Positions 17,364 to 26,659 of a stretch of 48,606 nucleotides of DNA are shown one piece after another. Position 1 is the stretch's first letter. Every line of letters begins with the position of its first letter. Made by a program: the position numbers and the translations under genes. Below the pieces are notes generated by a model, which saw only the letters and a list, made by a program, of their open reading frames with translations, made no database searches and had not been told where the DNA came from. The DNA is from an uncultured Prevotella sp. (GTDB taxonomy: Bacteria > Bacteroidota > Bacteroidia > Bacteroidales > Bacteroidaceae): NCBI GenBank assembly GCA_900554835.1, contig USJD01000006.1, forward strand, positions 1 to 48,606, written 5' to 3'.

Positions 17364-17942
17364 TCAGTCTTGCTTATACTGTAAATGTCTCATCGGATGT
17401 CCCCCCCATGTAGAATCATTAACATAAACGAAACCAAGACGCTGATAAAGAGCCTCTGCTTTAGGATTACCTTTATCGACAAGCAAGCCGACTGCTGGTA
17501 TCCCAAGTTCTGCACCACGCTCTATAGTAGCTTGAAGCAACTGAGAAGCAATCCCCTTTCCACGAAAATTACAGGAGACTGCGAGACTGTCAATATAGAA
17601 CTCACCACCCTCTGTCTCATCTGTCATGCCTGTATAATCAATCCCGAAAGCTTCCAATGCTGCTTCATAGAATCGACGACGGAGCTGGTGGAGTTTACCA
17701 CCATCATAAGCAACACAGATACCAGCCAATATGCCACCAGAGGTATAGGCAGCCAAGACATTACGATAACTATATTGGCTATCTTCCATCTCGACCAAAC
17801 GGGTCATCATACGATGAAAGTCAACCAATGTATGCTTAGGGCCAGCAAAGTTTTGACAACACTCAGCATTCATCGCCTCCATGATGAGCGATGCAATATG
17901 AGAAGCCATGTCAGGCGTAGCTTTTTCTATTTTTATCTTCAT
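17364..17942 (-). CDS. GNAT family N-acetyltransferase
   Basis: The 192-residue protein has the GNAT acetyl-CoA pattern: EGGEFYIDSLAVSCNFRGKGIASQLLQATIERG (motif A with the pyrophosphate loop RGKGIA) and NPKAEALYQRLGFVYV (motif B). Substrate unknown; members act on small molecules or protein N-termini in the cytoplasm. Its TATCTTTG promoter box (17950-17957) lies only 7 bases before the ATG, so the message is probably leaderless or nearly so. The promoter's upstream part overlaps the terminator of the GH31 gene behind it. Confidence 0.9.
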   Translation of the reverse strand: MKIKIEKATPDMASHIASLIMEAMNAECCQNFAGPKHTLVDFHRMMTRLVEMEDSQYSYRNVLAAYTSGGILAGICVAYDGGKLHQLRRRFYEAALEAFGIDYTGMTDETEGGEFYIDSLAVSCNFRGKGIASQLLQATIERGAELGIPAVGLLVDKGNPKAEALYQRLGFVYVNDSTWGGHPMRHLQYKQD

Positions 17943-17949
17943 AATGCTG

Positions 17950-17957
17950 CAAAGATA
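17950..17957 (-). promoter_or_regulatory. -7 box TATCTTTG for the GNAT gene, very close to its ATG
   Basis: An exact TAnnTTTG box with only 7 bases (CAGCATT) between it and the start codon. Transcription would start at or within a few bases of the ATG. Confidence 0.6.
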
Positions 17958-17960
17958 AGC

Positions 17961-17999
17961 AAAATAACCAAGACAAACGAATTTTGTCTTGGTTATTTT
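17961..17999 (-). terminator. Terminator of the GH31 gene at 18036
   Basis: A perfect 17-base stem (17961-17977 with 17983-17999) around a 5-base loop, with T tracts in both directions, placed 37 bases after the stop of the GH31 gene. Confidence 0.9.
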
Positions 18000-18035
18000 T
18001 TAAAGATATTGTGAAAAATAAAAAAATCAGTTTTG

Positions 18036-20453
18036 TTAGCGTGTAACAACCTCTATTTCAAAACTTCCAGGCTTATACAAATAACCTGTGCAAAGAGGAG
18101 CATCTACCTTAAAAGCTTTCCATGAAAGTTTCGACCAGTCTATTTGATTCGTACTCTGCGCAATAGGAACTTGCGGAATCAAACTACCATCCCTCACTAA
18201 GATAATACAAGGTACAGGCTTACTTACATTAGGCAGACCAGATTTCTCTGAATATGCAGCAACTTCTTCTGCGGTAGGAATTGCGATATTCTGATACCCA
18301 CCTTCATAAACTTTTCCATTCTGATAATCTATCCACTTTCCCTTAGGAAGATATACAGAACGCTGATGCCCTCTCTCTAAAAGCGGAGCAACCAGGATTT
18401 GGGAGCCAAACATATATTCGTCCTCAACAAGCCACGCTCCAGCATCATGAGGAAACTCTACGAAGAGCGCTCTAACCATAGGCAGTCCTTTGTCAGAACA
18501 CTCCTTGGCCTGTGTAAACACATACGGCATCAGTTGATATTTCATTTCTGCACATGTGCGGAATGCATCAGTAAAATCCTTGCTAATCAGCCAAGGTTCT
18601 GTAGGAGGTGCACCATGTGCACGAGTATGAGAACTCAAAAATCCAAATGGCAACCATCGGCGGTAAAGATCATCAGGACTCTGAGTAACAAATCCACCCA
18701 TATCATGACTCCAGAAAGAAAAGCCACTCAAACCAAAGCTCAAGCCGCCTCGGAGATCACCCAACATACCAACACTTCCCACTTCATTAGTAGCCGCATC
18801 TCCACCCCAATGCAAAGGGTATCTCTGACTTCCTGCCCATGCACTGCGAGCCCAGATCACGCCCTCCTGCTCTGCAGAATTAGATTTCACAGCTTCCCAA
18901 AGTGCCTTGTTGTATCTCAACGGATAAAGATTATGTTCATAAAAACCAGTTTTACCGCTTGCATAAAGTCCGTCATAAGGAGCAGCCTCTCCAAAATCAC
19001 ACTTGATTACACTTACACCTTGTTTTATAAGATGAGCTATCTTATCCTGATACCAAGAGATTGTTTTAGGATTACTCAGATCAAGTACGGCATCCTCATA
19101 ATTCAAGGTACCATTCGCATTACGGACTGCCATCCCTTCGTCCACTAATTCATGGAAATAACGATTTTTAGGAGTAAAGTATGGTAACTGCCAGAGACAA
19201 GTATGGAAGCCATCCTTTTTCAGTTTTTTCAACATCCCCACTGGATCCTTAAAACGTTCTTTAGAGAACTCATAGTCACACTGCCAGTCAACTCCAAACC
19301 AACCTGTATCAAAATGAATCACATCAGCCGGTATATGGTTGCTTCTTAGCTGATGGGCGATTTCCAAACCTTCTTTCTGAGAGAAATAAGAAATGCGGCT
19401 CATCCAAGTACCGAAAGTCCAAAGCGGCAACATGGGTGATTTACCTGTCACGTGCGTATATTGGTCCAGAATATCTTTAGGTTCGCCAAAGAATATAAAG
19501 AAATCCATGACCTCATCGCCCATGAACAAGCGTTGTGCACCGATATAACTTGCTCCGAAATCTGCCGTTGTAGGAGCAGACGTATGCATAAAAAATCCAT
19601 ATCCCCTATTAGAGAAATAAAACGGAACCGGCTTATACATACCATCAGTTTCCGGTCCTTGAGGATCTACGACAGAGATATTTACCTTCTGCCCCACCTT
19701 GTTGAGGGAAGTAAAGCTTTCACCACATCCATAGATTCGTTCACCCGGAGAAAGCATAAAAACTGGATTGATACTACGAGAATTATCACTTCCTCGCTTG
19801 ATGAAATTAAACGGTAGTAGCTTTACCTGCGTACTGTCATTATCTATAATATGTCGGGTTTGAGTAAGTATCTTTCCTTGTGCATCTCGTAAGATCAAGC
19901 GAAATGGGTATTTCTGTATCTCCAGTTCACCACTTTGATTCTTATATACGATACTTTTTGCCGATGCAGAAGTATTCCAATTTCCCTTGCCTATACGATT
20001 GTTACTATTGCCCGCATTTTCTGCAATAAAATCAGGCGAGAACATAGGGTCTTCAGCATCATTCATTTTCGGTTCTATCGGTGAGGTAAAGATAGTAACC
20101 CGTAAGGTACGATTATTTATTTTCTGAATTTTGATTTTCAAGTTAGGATCGTTATCATACTGAGTATTCGGAAAATCAAGCATCTGCATACGAACAGGCC
20201 AATAACCATTCAGATTAAAAGCCTGACGGGGAGCCAGACGATAACGTTTCCAGTTCAGCAATCCTTCGCCTTTATTCGTATCAAATCCAGCAATACTATC
20301 AGCGAGGAAATAGGTATTTGCCAAATCACAGAAGTCACCCGACATATCGGGAGCCTGACATTGCAGATACTCTATGCCATTATTAGTTTTCAGTTGCGCC
20401 TGACTCATGATAACAGAAGCCAAAGCGCATAGGGTTAAAATTGATTTTTTCAT
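18036..20453 (-). CDS. Secreted GH31 glycoside hydrolase, alpha-xylosidase/alpha-glucosidase type
   Basis: This 805-residue enzyme has a signal peptide (cleaved near SQAQ, residue 20), an N-terminal beta-sandwich, the (beta/alpha)8 barrel and C-terminal beta domains. The nucleophile is Asp486 in IKCDFGEAAPYDG and the likely acid/base is Asp552 in LHWGGDAAT. The KCDFGE form resembles the YicI-type alpha-xylosidase branch (KTDFGE) more than starch-type GH31. It probably acts in the periplasm on side-chain alpha-xylose or alpha-glucose. It is downstream of the GH2 gene but separated by a terminator and a tandem repeat array. It has no visible promoter box of its own. Confidence 0.92.
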   Translation of the reverse strand: MKKSILTLCALASVIMSQAQLKTNNGIEYLQCQAPDMSGDFCDLANTYFLADSIAGFDTNKGEGLLNWKRYRLAPRQAFNLNGYWPVRMQMLDFPNTQYDNDPNLKIKIQKINNRTLRVTIFTSPIEPKMNDAEDPMFSPDFIAENAGNSNNRIGKGNWNTSASAKSIVYKNQSGELEIQKYPFRLILRDAQGKILTQTRHIIDNDSTQVKLLPFNFIKRGSDNSRSINPVFMLSPGERIYGCGESFTSLNKVGQKVNISVVDPQGPETDGMYKPVPFYFSNRGYGFFMHTSAPTTADFGASYIGAQRLFMGDEVMDFFIFFGEPKDILDQYTHVTGKSPMLPLWTFGTWMSRISYFSQKEGLEIAHQLRSNHIPADVIHFDTGWFGVDWQCDYEFSKERFKDPVGMLKKLKKDGFHTCLWQLPYFTPKNRYFHELVDEGMAVRNANGTLNYEDAVLDLSNPKTISWYQDKIAHLIKQGVSVIKCDFGEAAPYDGLYASGKTGFYEHNLYPLRYNKALWEAVKSNSAEQEGVIWARSAWAGSQRYPLHWGGDAATNEVGSVGMLGDLRGGLSFGLSGFSFWSHDMGGFVTQSPDDLYRRWLPFGFLSSHTRAHGAPPTEPWLISKDFTDAFRTCAEMKYQLMPYVFTQAKECSDKGLPMVRALFVEFPHDAGAWLVEDEYMFGSQILVAPLLERGHQRSVYLPKGKWIDYQNGKVYEGGYQNIAIPTAEEVAAYSEKSGLPNVSKPVPCIILVRDGSLIPQVPIAQSTNQIDWSKLSWKAFKVDAPLCTGYLYKPGSFEIEVVTR

Positions 20454-20470
20454 GATTTCAAGATATTTAT

Positions 20471-20503
20471 AAAAAGTAATCAGAGGGAAATTCCCCTGAT
20501 TAC
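20471..20503 (-). terminator. Intrinsic terminator between the GH2 and GH31 genes
   Basis: GTAATCAG (20476-20483) pairs with CTGATTAC (20496-20503), with inner GGG/CCC; on the - strand it is followed by five T. It lies just before the start of the downstream GH31 gene, so it could act as an attenuator for it. Confidence 0.75.
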
Positions 20504-20508
20504 TACAA

Positions 20509-20653
20509 GTTTAGAATTAGAATCTCGTTTCGTTCTGATTGAGAATTGCAATATCGTTTTTTCTCATTTAGAACTTCAATATCGCTTCTTTCTGACTGAG
20601 AAATTCAATATTGCTTCTTTCTCATTTAGAACTTCAATATTGCTTCTTTCAGA
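20509..20653. repeat. About five tandem 29-base units overlapping the 3' end of the GH2 gene
   Basis: Read on the - strand, units of about 29 bases share AGAAAGAAGCRATATTGAA and alternate between two endings (TTCTAAAT and TTCTCAGT). The unit nearest the gene contains the last codons (KEAILKF) and stop of the GH2 gene; the others follow in the gap with growing divergence. Confidence 0.85.
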
Positions 20654-23097
20654 TCAGGCGCCTGTGCTTTAAGTGTACCTTTTCCTTTCAGAACTACGAT
20701 GCATTTTCCAAAGAAAGCCTTACGCTTCGGATCGGTAAAACGCTCCAAAGAGGTTTGACATCCATTGTCTGTTCCAAGGATGTTGGCATCAGAAGAGAAG
20801 AAAATCTGATTTTCAGCACGAGGACAAAGATTTCCATCCTTATCCACGACATTTACTTCTACGAAAGTTGTTGGCTCCGAAGATCCATAGGCAAGATTGC
20901 CTTGATAGGTCTTTTTCAAAACAATATGATCAGGAGCTCCAGCAGTCTGGATAGTTTGAACAGCTACCTGCTTTCCATTCTTCCTTGCAACGGCCTTCAC
21001 TTCTCCCGGTTCAAACTTTACTCGCCACATCACATGATACTCTGTAGATTTCTCATATTCCTTGCCAACATTATCAGCCTTAAAGACCTGTTTCTTACGA
21101 ATGCCCTGACTCTTTCCATTCACAAAGAGTTCCACCTCGTCAGCATGGTTGTAATAACACCACATATCAATCGTCTGACCCGGAATCCAATTCCAGTGTG
21201 GGAAAAGATGGAGAACATTCTTCTGCGTCCACTCACTCTGATACATATAATAGCTATCCTTAGGAAGACCCGCTAAATCGATAATTCCAAAATAGCTACT
21301 GCGTGCAGGATAAGCATACGGAGTCGGTTCGCCAATATAATCAAAACCAGTCCAGATAAACTGTCCTCCTACGAAATCATTATGCTTCACAACATCCCAG
21401 GTTTCCTCGTGGGTACTACTCCAGGAAGCATGCATATTATCATAAGCAGAGCATTTATAAGAAGGGTCACTATAAGGTAACCACCATGCTTTAGGAGCAG
21501 TATAGATACTATCACTTGGCATCATGTAATAGCCACGTGTCTGCAATGCTGATACACTTTCAGAAAGGATGAACGGTTTGTCAGGGAAATTCTTTGGCAC
21601 ATCCTTGACCCACTGGTGATGATAATTGAATCCGATGACGTCGATAGCACCACTTTTAAAGAGATGATTCTTCGGATCAGGCTCGTTACAACCAGCTGTT
21701 ACAGGACGACTACCCCATGGATCATGCTCCTTGACAATGCTGGCGAGATGCTGAGTAAGAAGCGAATTGACACTCAGTTCATCACTATGTGCCAGAGAAG
21801 AAGCATCATGACCAGCATTCAGAATCAGGTTGGCCTGTTCCAGAGTAAGCGTATCAGCAGCTGCATCCGACCATTGTTCCAACACCTCGTTGCCTATACT
21901 CCACATGATTATACTCGGATGGTTACGGTCACGCTTTACCAAATCGGAGAGATCGCGTAGATGCCATTCATCAAAAAAACGCGCATAATCGCCATTTGAT
22001 TTCTTACGACGCCACATATCGAAACTCTCATCCATCACAAGGATACCCATCGAATCACACATATTCAAGAGTTCAGGAGCAGGAGGATTATGACTACTTC
22101 TGATGGCATTTACACCCATATCCCTGAGAATAGTGAGCTTACGATGCATAGCGTCCTCATTCAGAGCCGCTCCCAGACATCCGAAATCATGATGCTCGCA
22201 GACACCATTGATCTTGATATTTTTTCCATTCAGGAAGAAACCTTTCTTGGCATCAAACCTCACATCCCGGAAGCCAGTAGTAGTCGTAGCCCCATCTACA
22301 ACCTTTCCATTAGCCACTAATTCACTTTTCAAGGTATAAAGGTATCCCTTTCCAATATCCCAGCGATGCGGATTCTTTACCTTGAGTTTCTGTTCCTGAT
22401 TACCTTGGCTTCTTGCCACCACTCTTCCATCGGCATCGTAAATGGTATTTCTTACAGAAATCTTTAACTTTTGATCAGTAGTCAGAAAATCCACCTTTAC
22501 CTTTACATCACCTTTCGGAGTGGTAGAAACATATTGTCCCCATTGAGGAATATATGCCGCTTTCATGGTCTTGGTAATCCAAACATGGCGATAGATACCG
22601 CACCCAGAATACCAGCGACTGTTCGGTTGGTCGCTATTATCTACCTTCACGGCTATTACGTTATCGCCCTCCTTATTTATATAAGGTGTAAGATCGTATT
22701 CAAAAGTGCTATATCCGTAAGGACGTGTACCGAGTTTATGACCATTGATGAAGACGGTAGAATTCATATATACGCCATCAAAGGTGATGGTAAAGCGGTC
22801 GTACTTTTCCTGAGGATCTACAGAGAAATGCTTGCGATACCATCCAATACCTCCCGGAAGAGCTCCACCACTGGCACCCGAAGGATTTGATGGAGAGAAG
22901 TCACCCTCTATCGCCCAATCGTGAGGTAGATTTAAACTTCGCCAATGCCCATCAGGATACGCAGTTTTCTGCATACCAGAACTATCGGCTAAAATGAAAA
23001 GCCAATCTTTATCAAAAGACTGATGTTCGCGGGCAGTCATCTGAAGAGCGAAAAGCCCACTCATCAAAGCTAAGCTAAATATTGTTTTCTTATTCAT
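20626..23097 (-). CDS. Secreted GH2 glycoside hydrolase, beta-galactosidase-like
   Basis: The chosen ATG at 23097 gives 823 residues with a signal peptide; the frame can be extended four codons to a TTG, which is less likely. Order of domains: sugar-binding jelly roll (GGIGWYRKHFSVD), immunoglobulin-like domain, TIM barrel and C-terminal beta domains. The acid/base is Glu404 in SIGNEVLEQWSD and the likely nucleophile is Glu513 in LSESVSALQ. Family members are beta-galactosidases, beta-mannosidases and beta-glucuronidases; this length and sequence favour beta-galactosidase. Placed between two GH31 genes, it would fit removal of galactose from a xyloglucan-like side chain, an inference from neighbours. 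Confidence 0.92.
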   Translation of the reverse strand: MNKKTIFSLALMSGLFALQMTAREHQSFDKDWLFILADSSGMQKTAYPDGHWRSLNLPHDWAIEGDFSPSNPSGASGGALPGGIGWYRKHFSVDPQEKYDRFTITFDGVYMNSTVFINGHKLGTRPYGYSTFEYDLTPYINKEGDNVIAVKVDNSDQPNSRWYSGCGIYRHVWITKTMKAAYIPQWGQYVSTTPKGDVKVKVDFLTTDQKLKISVRNTIYDADGRVVARSQGNQEQKLKVKNPHRWDIGKGYLYTLKSELVANGKVVDGATTTTGFRDVRFDAKKGFFLNGKNIKINGVCEHHDFGCLGAALNEDAMHRKLTILRDMGVNAIRSSHNPPAPELLNMCDSMGILVMDESFDMWRRKKSNGDYARFFDEWHLRDLSDLVKRDRNHPSIIMWSIGNEVLEQWSDAAADTLTLEQANLILNAGHDASSLAHSDELSVNSLLTQHLASIVKEHDPWGSRPVTAGCNEPDPKNHLFKSGAIDVIGFNYHHQWVKDVPKNFPDKPFILSESVSALQTRGYYMMPSDSIYTAPKAWWLPYSDPSYKCSAYDNMHASWSSTHEETWDVVKHNDFVGGQFIWTGFDYIGEPTPYAYPARSSYFGIIDLAGLPKDSYYMYQSEWTQKNVLHLFPHWNWIPGQTIDMWCYYNHADEVELFVNGKSQGIRKKQVFKADNVGKEYEKSTEYHVMWRVKFEPGEVKAVARKNGKQVAVQTIQTAGAPDHIVLKKTYQGNLAYGSSEPTTFVEVNVVDKDGNLCPRAENQIFFSSDANILGTDNGCQTSLERFTDPKRKAFFGKCIVVLKGKGTLKAQAPDLKEAILKF

Positions 23098-23113
23098 TCT
23101 TATCGACAAAAAA

Positions 23114-23197
23114 TCCCACAGATTGCACGGATTTTCACAGATTTATCATCTTGGGGATAACAACAAAAGATCTGTGTAATCTGCGAAATCTGCGGGA
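23114..23197. repeat. Inverted repeat of CAGATT-type words between GH2 and GH31
   Basis: TCCCACAGATTGCACGG... (23114-23144) is the imperfect reverse complement of 23168-23197, with a 23-base loop. It fills nearly the whole gap between the two genes. Similar CAGATT/CACAGATT-type intergenic repeats are, from memory, common in Bacteroidales. It may act as a transcript-stabilising or attenuating hairpin. Confidence 0.75.
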
Positions 23198-23204
23198 GAT
23201 TAGA

Positions 23205-26159
23205 TTATTTCAATTTAACTGTAACAGTCTGTCCTGCATACTTTACCATCTTTCCCTTAGGTGCCTTATCGAGGCTTACGCCCTGATTTCTTTGAGCCTG
23301 AACCAGTACCACATTGAAACGACGCTTCTGAAGCATACCATCGAAACTACCCTTGCGGGCACCCACTGTGAGGGTCTTCTGTGCATCATTATACTGGAAA
23401 TCAATAGTAGCATACTTACCCTTCTCGTAGTTGTAATTGGTTCCTTCATCTTCATAGAGCGTATAAGAACCATCCTTGCCGGCATATACATAGAGGTCGA
23501 TAAGTTCCGGTTTCTTCTGGTCGCTCCATTCCATCTCAGGACCTATTGGAAGTATTGCACCTTCTGGTACGAATACAGGAATCTTCTCGTATGGAGCCTC
23601 AGCAACAATAGTCTGACCACCAGCATAGAACTTGCCTGTATAGAAATCATACCATCCCTTCTGCTTAGGCAGATATACATTACGGGAATACTTCTGATAT
23701 TCACCCACAGGACAAGCCATCAAAGCTGATCCGAACATCCATTGGTCTTTGATATCATAGATTTTATCATCGCCATTGAAATCCATAACCAATCCGCGCA
23801 TCATGGTATAGTCTTTGAAATGAACCATGCCGGCCATACTATAGAGATATGGCATGAGACGATAACGGAGTTTGTCGTAATAAACGATACTCTTGTAAGC
23901 AGGATGGTCTGCCGGTGCGATATTCCACACCTCACGAGTAGGCCACTGACCATGAGTTCGATAAAGAGGAACGAAGCAACCAAACTCATTCCAACGAGCC
24001 TGCAACTCTCTCCACTCCTTCAGATCAGCATTCTCTTTACCAGTCTTGTCAAACTCCTGCTGGGCAGCCACATAACGGTTTTCTACACAGAAGCCACCCT
24101 GATCCATACCCCAGAAAGGAAGACCCGCCATAGAATAGTTCAAGCCGGCAGTCATCTGAGCACGCATATCCTCCCAACGGGTAGCAATATCACCCGACCA
24201 GGTAGCAGTGCTGTAACGCTGTTCTCCTGCAAATCCAGAACGAGTCAGAAGGAAGACGCGCTGGTTAGGATTCACGCTGCGCTGACCATGATAGATGGCA
24301 TCGGCATTCACGATGCTATAAGCATTGAAATATTCTGTAGATGTACCGAGTGCCGTAGGACCAGAAAGAGCCTTGCGATACCACATCGGAGTACAGTCAC
24401 GAACATTTGGCTCAGAAGCATCCATCCACCAAGCGTCAATTCCAAACTTATACTTAGAGTAAAGATTTTCATCCATCTGTCGCCAGAACATCTTTCGGGC
24501 ACCAGCATCATAAGCATCATAGAAAGAACCGCGGAAGCCGAGCCAGTCGTGTATGTCATCCTTGATGGCCTGATGAAACATCCAGCCCTTGGCGTCCAAT
24601 TCTTTATAATTCTTTACGGTATCATAGAACTTAGGCCAGACAGAAATCATAAAGCGACCATTCATCGCATGCACGCTATCGAGCATAGCCTGCGGGTTAG
24701 GGTAACGGCTCTTCTCAAATTCATGGCTACCCCAAGAATCAAGTGGCCAGTAGTTCCAGTCCTGTACGATATTATCTACAGGAATATGCAGGTTGCGGAA
24801 CTTCTTCAGATTGCTCTCGATATCCCCACTACTCTGATAACGCTCACGGCTCTGCCAGAAACCAAGTGCCCACTTAGGGTACACAGAAGCCTTACCAGTC
24901 AGGGTGCGATAACCAGAAATTACCTCATCGAGATTCTCGCCAGCAATGAAGTAGTAATCCATATCAGGAGACATTTCGTTCCAAATGCTCAATTGCTTCT
25001 TCTCCTCCTCAGAACGAGGAGCAGCTACACGAAGACCACAGTAGGATACATCACCATCCGGCTGCCATTCTATACGGATAGGAGTCTTCACACCTTTCTG
25101 AATAGCTGTTTCAAATTTGAAAGAATTAGGATTCCAAGCTGTACGCCAGCGCTCAGGAACCACCAATTTGCCATCAATATAGATTTTCATATAGCCTGCA
25201 TAGTAGAGGATAAACTGATAGAAGCTATTGGTAGGTGCCTCTACATAACCCTCGTAAACTACCTTGGAACCATTCAATGCAAACCCTTTAGGGAGATTCT
25301 GAATACCTCCCTTATCTGTCTGATTGCATATCTCAGAAGCCTCAGGCATTGCATATTCAAAATAGATACTGTCTTCACCACGAACGATTTTCTGTCCGTT
25401 TTTATCTACGTATGTACCTGTCAACTGTCCTTCCTTTCCATCCTTGTCATAGAGTTTAAAGGCACGGTTCAACTGGAGATAATCATCAGGATTACCCCAT
25501 CGGCAGTATGAATAAGAATCCCAGAGGATACCATAGTTTTTATTAGAGATAACGAAAGGAACACTTACCTTAGTATTATATTGGAAGAGGTCTTCGTTCT
25601 TTCCTTTCATATTCAGTTCTTCACTCTGGTGCTGACCAAGTCCATAGAAAGCCTCGTTGTCTGGACTTTCGAAGAGGGCACGCCATGACCATCCATGCTT
25701 CTGCTCCTCAGGAACCTTAGCGATATCAACCCCGATTTCACGATCAGGTACCGTGAAAGGCTTAAAAGTCTTACCACCCTGAGCCACCTCATTGAGGAGT
25801 ACATTTCCCTTGAGATCATAGAAAGTAATCTGCCCCGTAGCTTCGTTCAATACGGCACGCATGGCTGCAGTTGTGATAATCAGATGATCTCCCTGCTCTT
25901 CTACCTTATAATTGGTCTTACCCGTCTGAGGCACAATAATAAGACTCTGCTTATTACGGAAAGATTGCTCCGCAGTAGCTTGTACACGGATAATCCTATC
26001 ACTTACTATCTGTAAGCGAATCTGATTAGGACCGAAATTCTGATGCTGTTTCAACTGAACTGTCAGGAAATTGGCATTCTGCAAATATCCTGCTGCTGAA
26101 AGAGAGCCTGCACTCATCACCAGAGCAGCTGAAATCAAAAAAGTCTTAGTTATATTCAT
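23205..26159 (-). CDS. Secreted GH31 glycoside hydrolase with inserted PA14 domain
   Basis: This 984-residue enzyme has a signal peptide (to about residue 22), an N-terminal beta domain, an inserted PA14-like module (about residues 285-385, with YEGYVEAPTNSFYQF and KIYIDGKLV), the catalytic barrel and a C-terminal DUF5110-type domain (LYVYAGKDGSYTLYEDEG). The nucleophile is Asp580 in WWMDASEPN and the acid/base is Asp657 in TWSGD. The PA14 insertion is known from the Bacteroides ovatus xyloglucan alpha-xylosidase BoGH31A, so alpha-xylosidase is the best guess. No lipobox is seen. It is first in the - strand enzyme run and has a promoter box at 26299-26306. Confidence 0.93.
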   Translation of the reverse strand: MNITKTFLISAALVMSAGSLSAAGYLQNANFLTVQLKQHQNFGPNQIRLQIVSDRIIRVQATAEQSFRNKQSLIIVPQTGKTNYKVEEQGDHLIITTAAMRAVLNEATGQITFYDLKGNVLLNEVAQGGKTFKPFTVPDREIGVDIAKVPEEQKHGWSWRALFESPDNEAFYGLGQHQSEELNMKGKNEDLFQYNTKVSVPFVISNKNYGILWDSYSYCRWGNPDDYLQLNRAFKLYDKDGKEGQLTGTYVDKNGQKIVRGEDSIYFEYAMPEASEICNQTDKGGIQNLPKGFALNGSKVVYEGYVEAPTNSFYQFILYYAGYMKIYIDGKLVVPERWRTAWNPNSFKFETAIQKGVKTPIRIEWQPDGDVSYCGLRVAAPRSEEEKKQLSIWNEMSPDMDYYFIAGENLDEVISGYRTLTGKASVYPKWALGFWQSRERYQSSGDIESNLKKFRNLHIPVDNIVQDWNYWPLDSWGSHEFEKSRYPNPQAMLDSVHAMNGRFMISVWPKFYDTVKNYKELDAKGWMFHQAIKDDIHDWLGFRGSFYDAYDAGARKMFWRQMDENLYSKYKFGIDAWWMDASEPNVRDCTPMWYRKALSGPTALGTSTEYFNAYSIVNADAIYHGQRSVNPNQRVFLLTRSGFAGEQRYSTATWSGDIATRWEDMRAQMTAGLNYSMAGLPFWGMDQGGFCVENRYVAAQQEFDKTGKENADLKEWRELQARWNEFGCFVPLYRTHGQWPTREVWNIAPADHPAYKSIVYYDKLRYRLMPYLYSMAGMVHFKDYTMMRGLVMDFNGDDKIYDIKDQWMFGSALMACPVGEYQKYSRNVYLPKQKGWYDFYTGKFYAGGQTIVAEAPYEKIPVFVPEGAILPIGPEMEWSDQKKPELIDLYVYAGKDGSYTLYEDEGTNYNYEKGKYATIDFQYNDAQKTLTVGARKGSFDGMLQKRRFNVVLVQAQRNQGVSLDKAPKGKMVKYAGQTVTVKLK

Positions 26160-26200
26160 TGTTTAAAGTATATATGATTGCTATTTATAATTTTTAAAAT

Positions 26201-26266
26201 ATATGTTCCTTAATGATAGTCTATATGTTCCTAATTTTATAGACTACATGTTCCTTAATAATAGAC
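26201..26266. repeat. Three tandem 22-base repeats in the leader of the PA14-GH31 gene
   Basis: ATATGTTCCT-TAATGATAGTCT, ATATGTTCCTAATTTTATAGACT and ACATGTTCCTTAATAATAGAC occur head to tail with a 22-23 base period, about two helical turns. They lie between the predicted promoter and the start codon, so they would appear in the leader RNA. Confidence 0.8.
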
Positions 26267-26298
26267 AGTACAATTGCCTAAAATATACGGAACTGCTG

Positions 26299-26306
26299 CA
26301 AAATTA
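26299..26306 (-). promoter_or_regulatory. -7 box TAATTTTG for the GH31-GH2 run
   Basis: An exact box reading leftward, giving a leader of about 130 nt that contains the three 22-base repeats. Confidence 0.6.
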
Positions 26307-26467
26307 AAATATAAAAATGAATAATCTACAATATTTTGTTTCCAAAATAAGCACAAAATGTTAACCGAAAGTTATTTGTACGAAAGTGACAGAACCAGGA
26401 AAACAAAACATACACATAAAAACAACAAAACTACACCTAATTAGTAAAGACTACCATTGATACTGCA

Positions 26468-26605
26468 TTTAACTGCATGAGATAATAAAAAAGAACCGAT
26501 CTGCTACTATATGTGATAAGAAAAAGAATAAGCCGATCTGCTACTGCATGAGTAAGAAAAAGAACGAACCGGTCTGCTACTGCATGAGACAAGAAAAGGG
26601 TACCC
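26468..26605. repeat. Degenerate 36-38 base tandem repeats before the HTCS terminator
   Basis: About three copies of CCGATCTGCTACT..ATGAG.TAAGAAAAAGAA, with a partial copy at the left, fill the gap between the HTCS 3' end and the PA14-GH31 promoter. The last copy merges into the terminator at 26594-26640. Confidence 0.7.
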
Positions 26606-26640
26606 TGATGCAGCGTTTTACTGCATGAGAGTACCCTTTT
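26594..26640. terminator. Strong bidirectional terminator after the HTCS gene
   Basis: AAAAGGGTAC (26594-26603) pairs with GTACCCTTTT (26631-26640), with a second inner stem TGCAG/CTGCA. T tracts exist on both strands. It lies 20 bases after the HTCS stop. Confidence 0.85.
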
Positions 26641-26659
26641 GTGGGATTCTGGAAATTAA

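Noticed and set aside
23742..25511. 589-codon open frame on the + strand
   Set aside because: It lies entirely antisense to the PA14-GH31 gene, has no signal or motif, and is rich in Ile, Thr, His and Arg as expected from reading the complement of a real gene.
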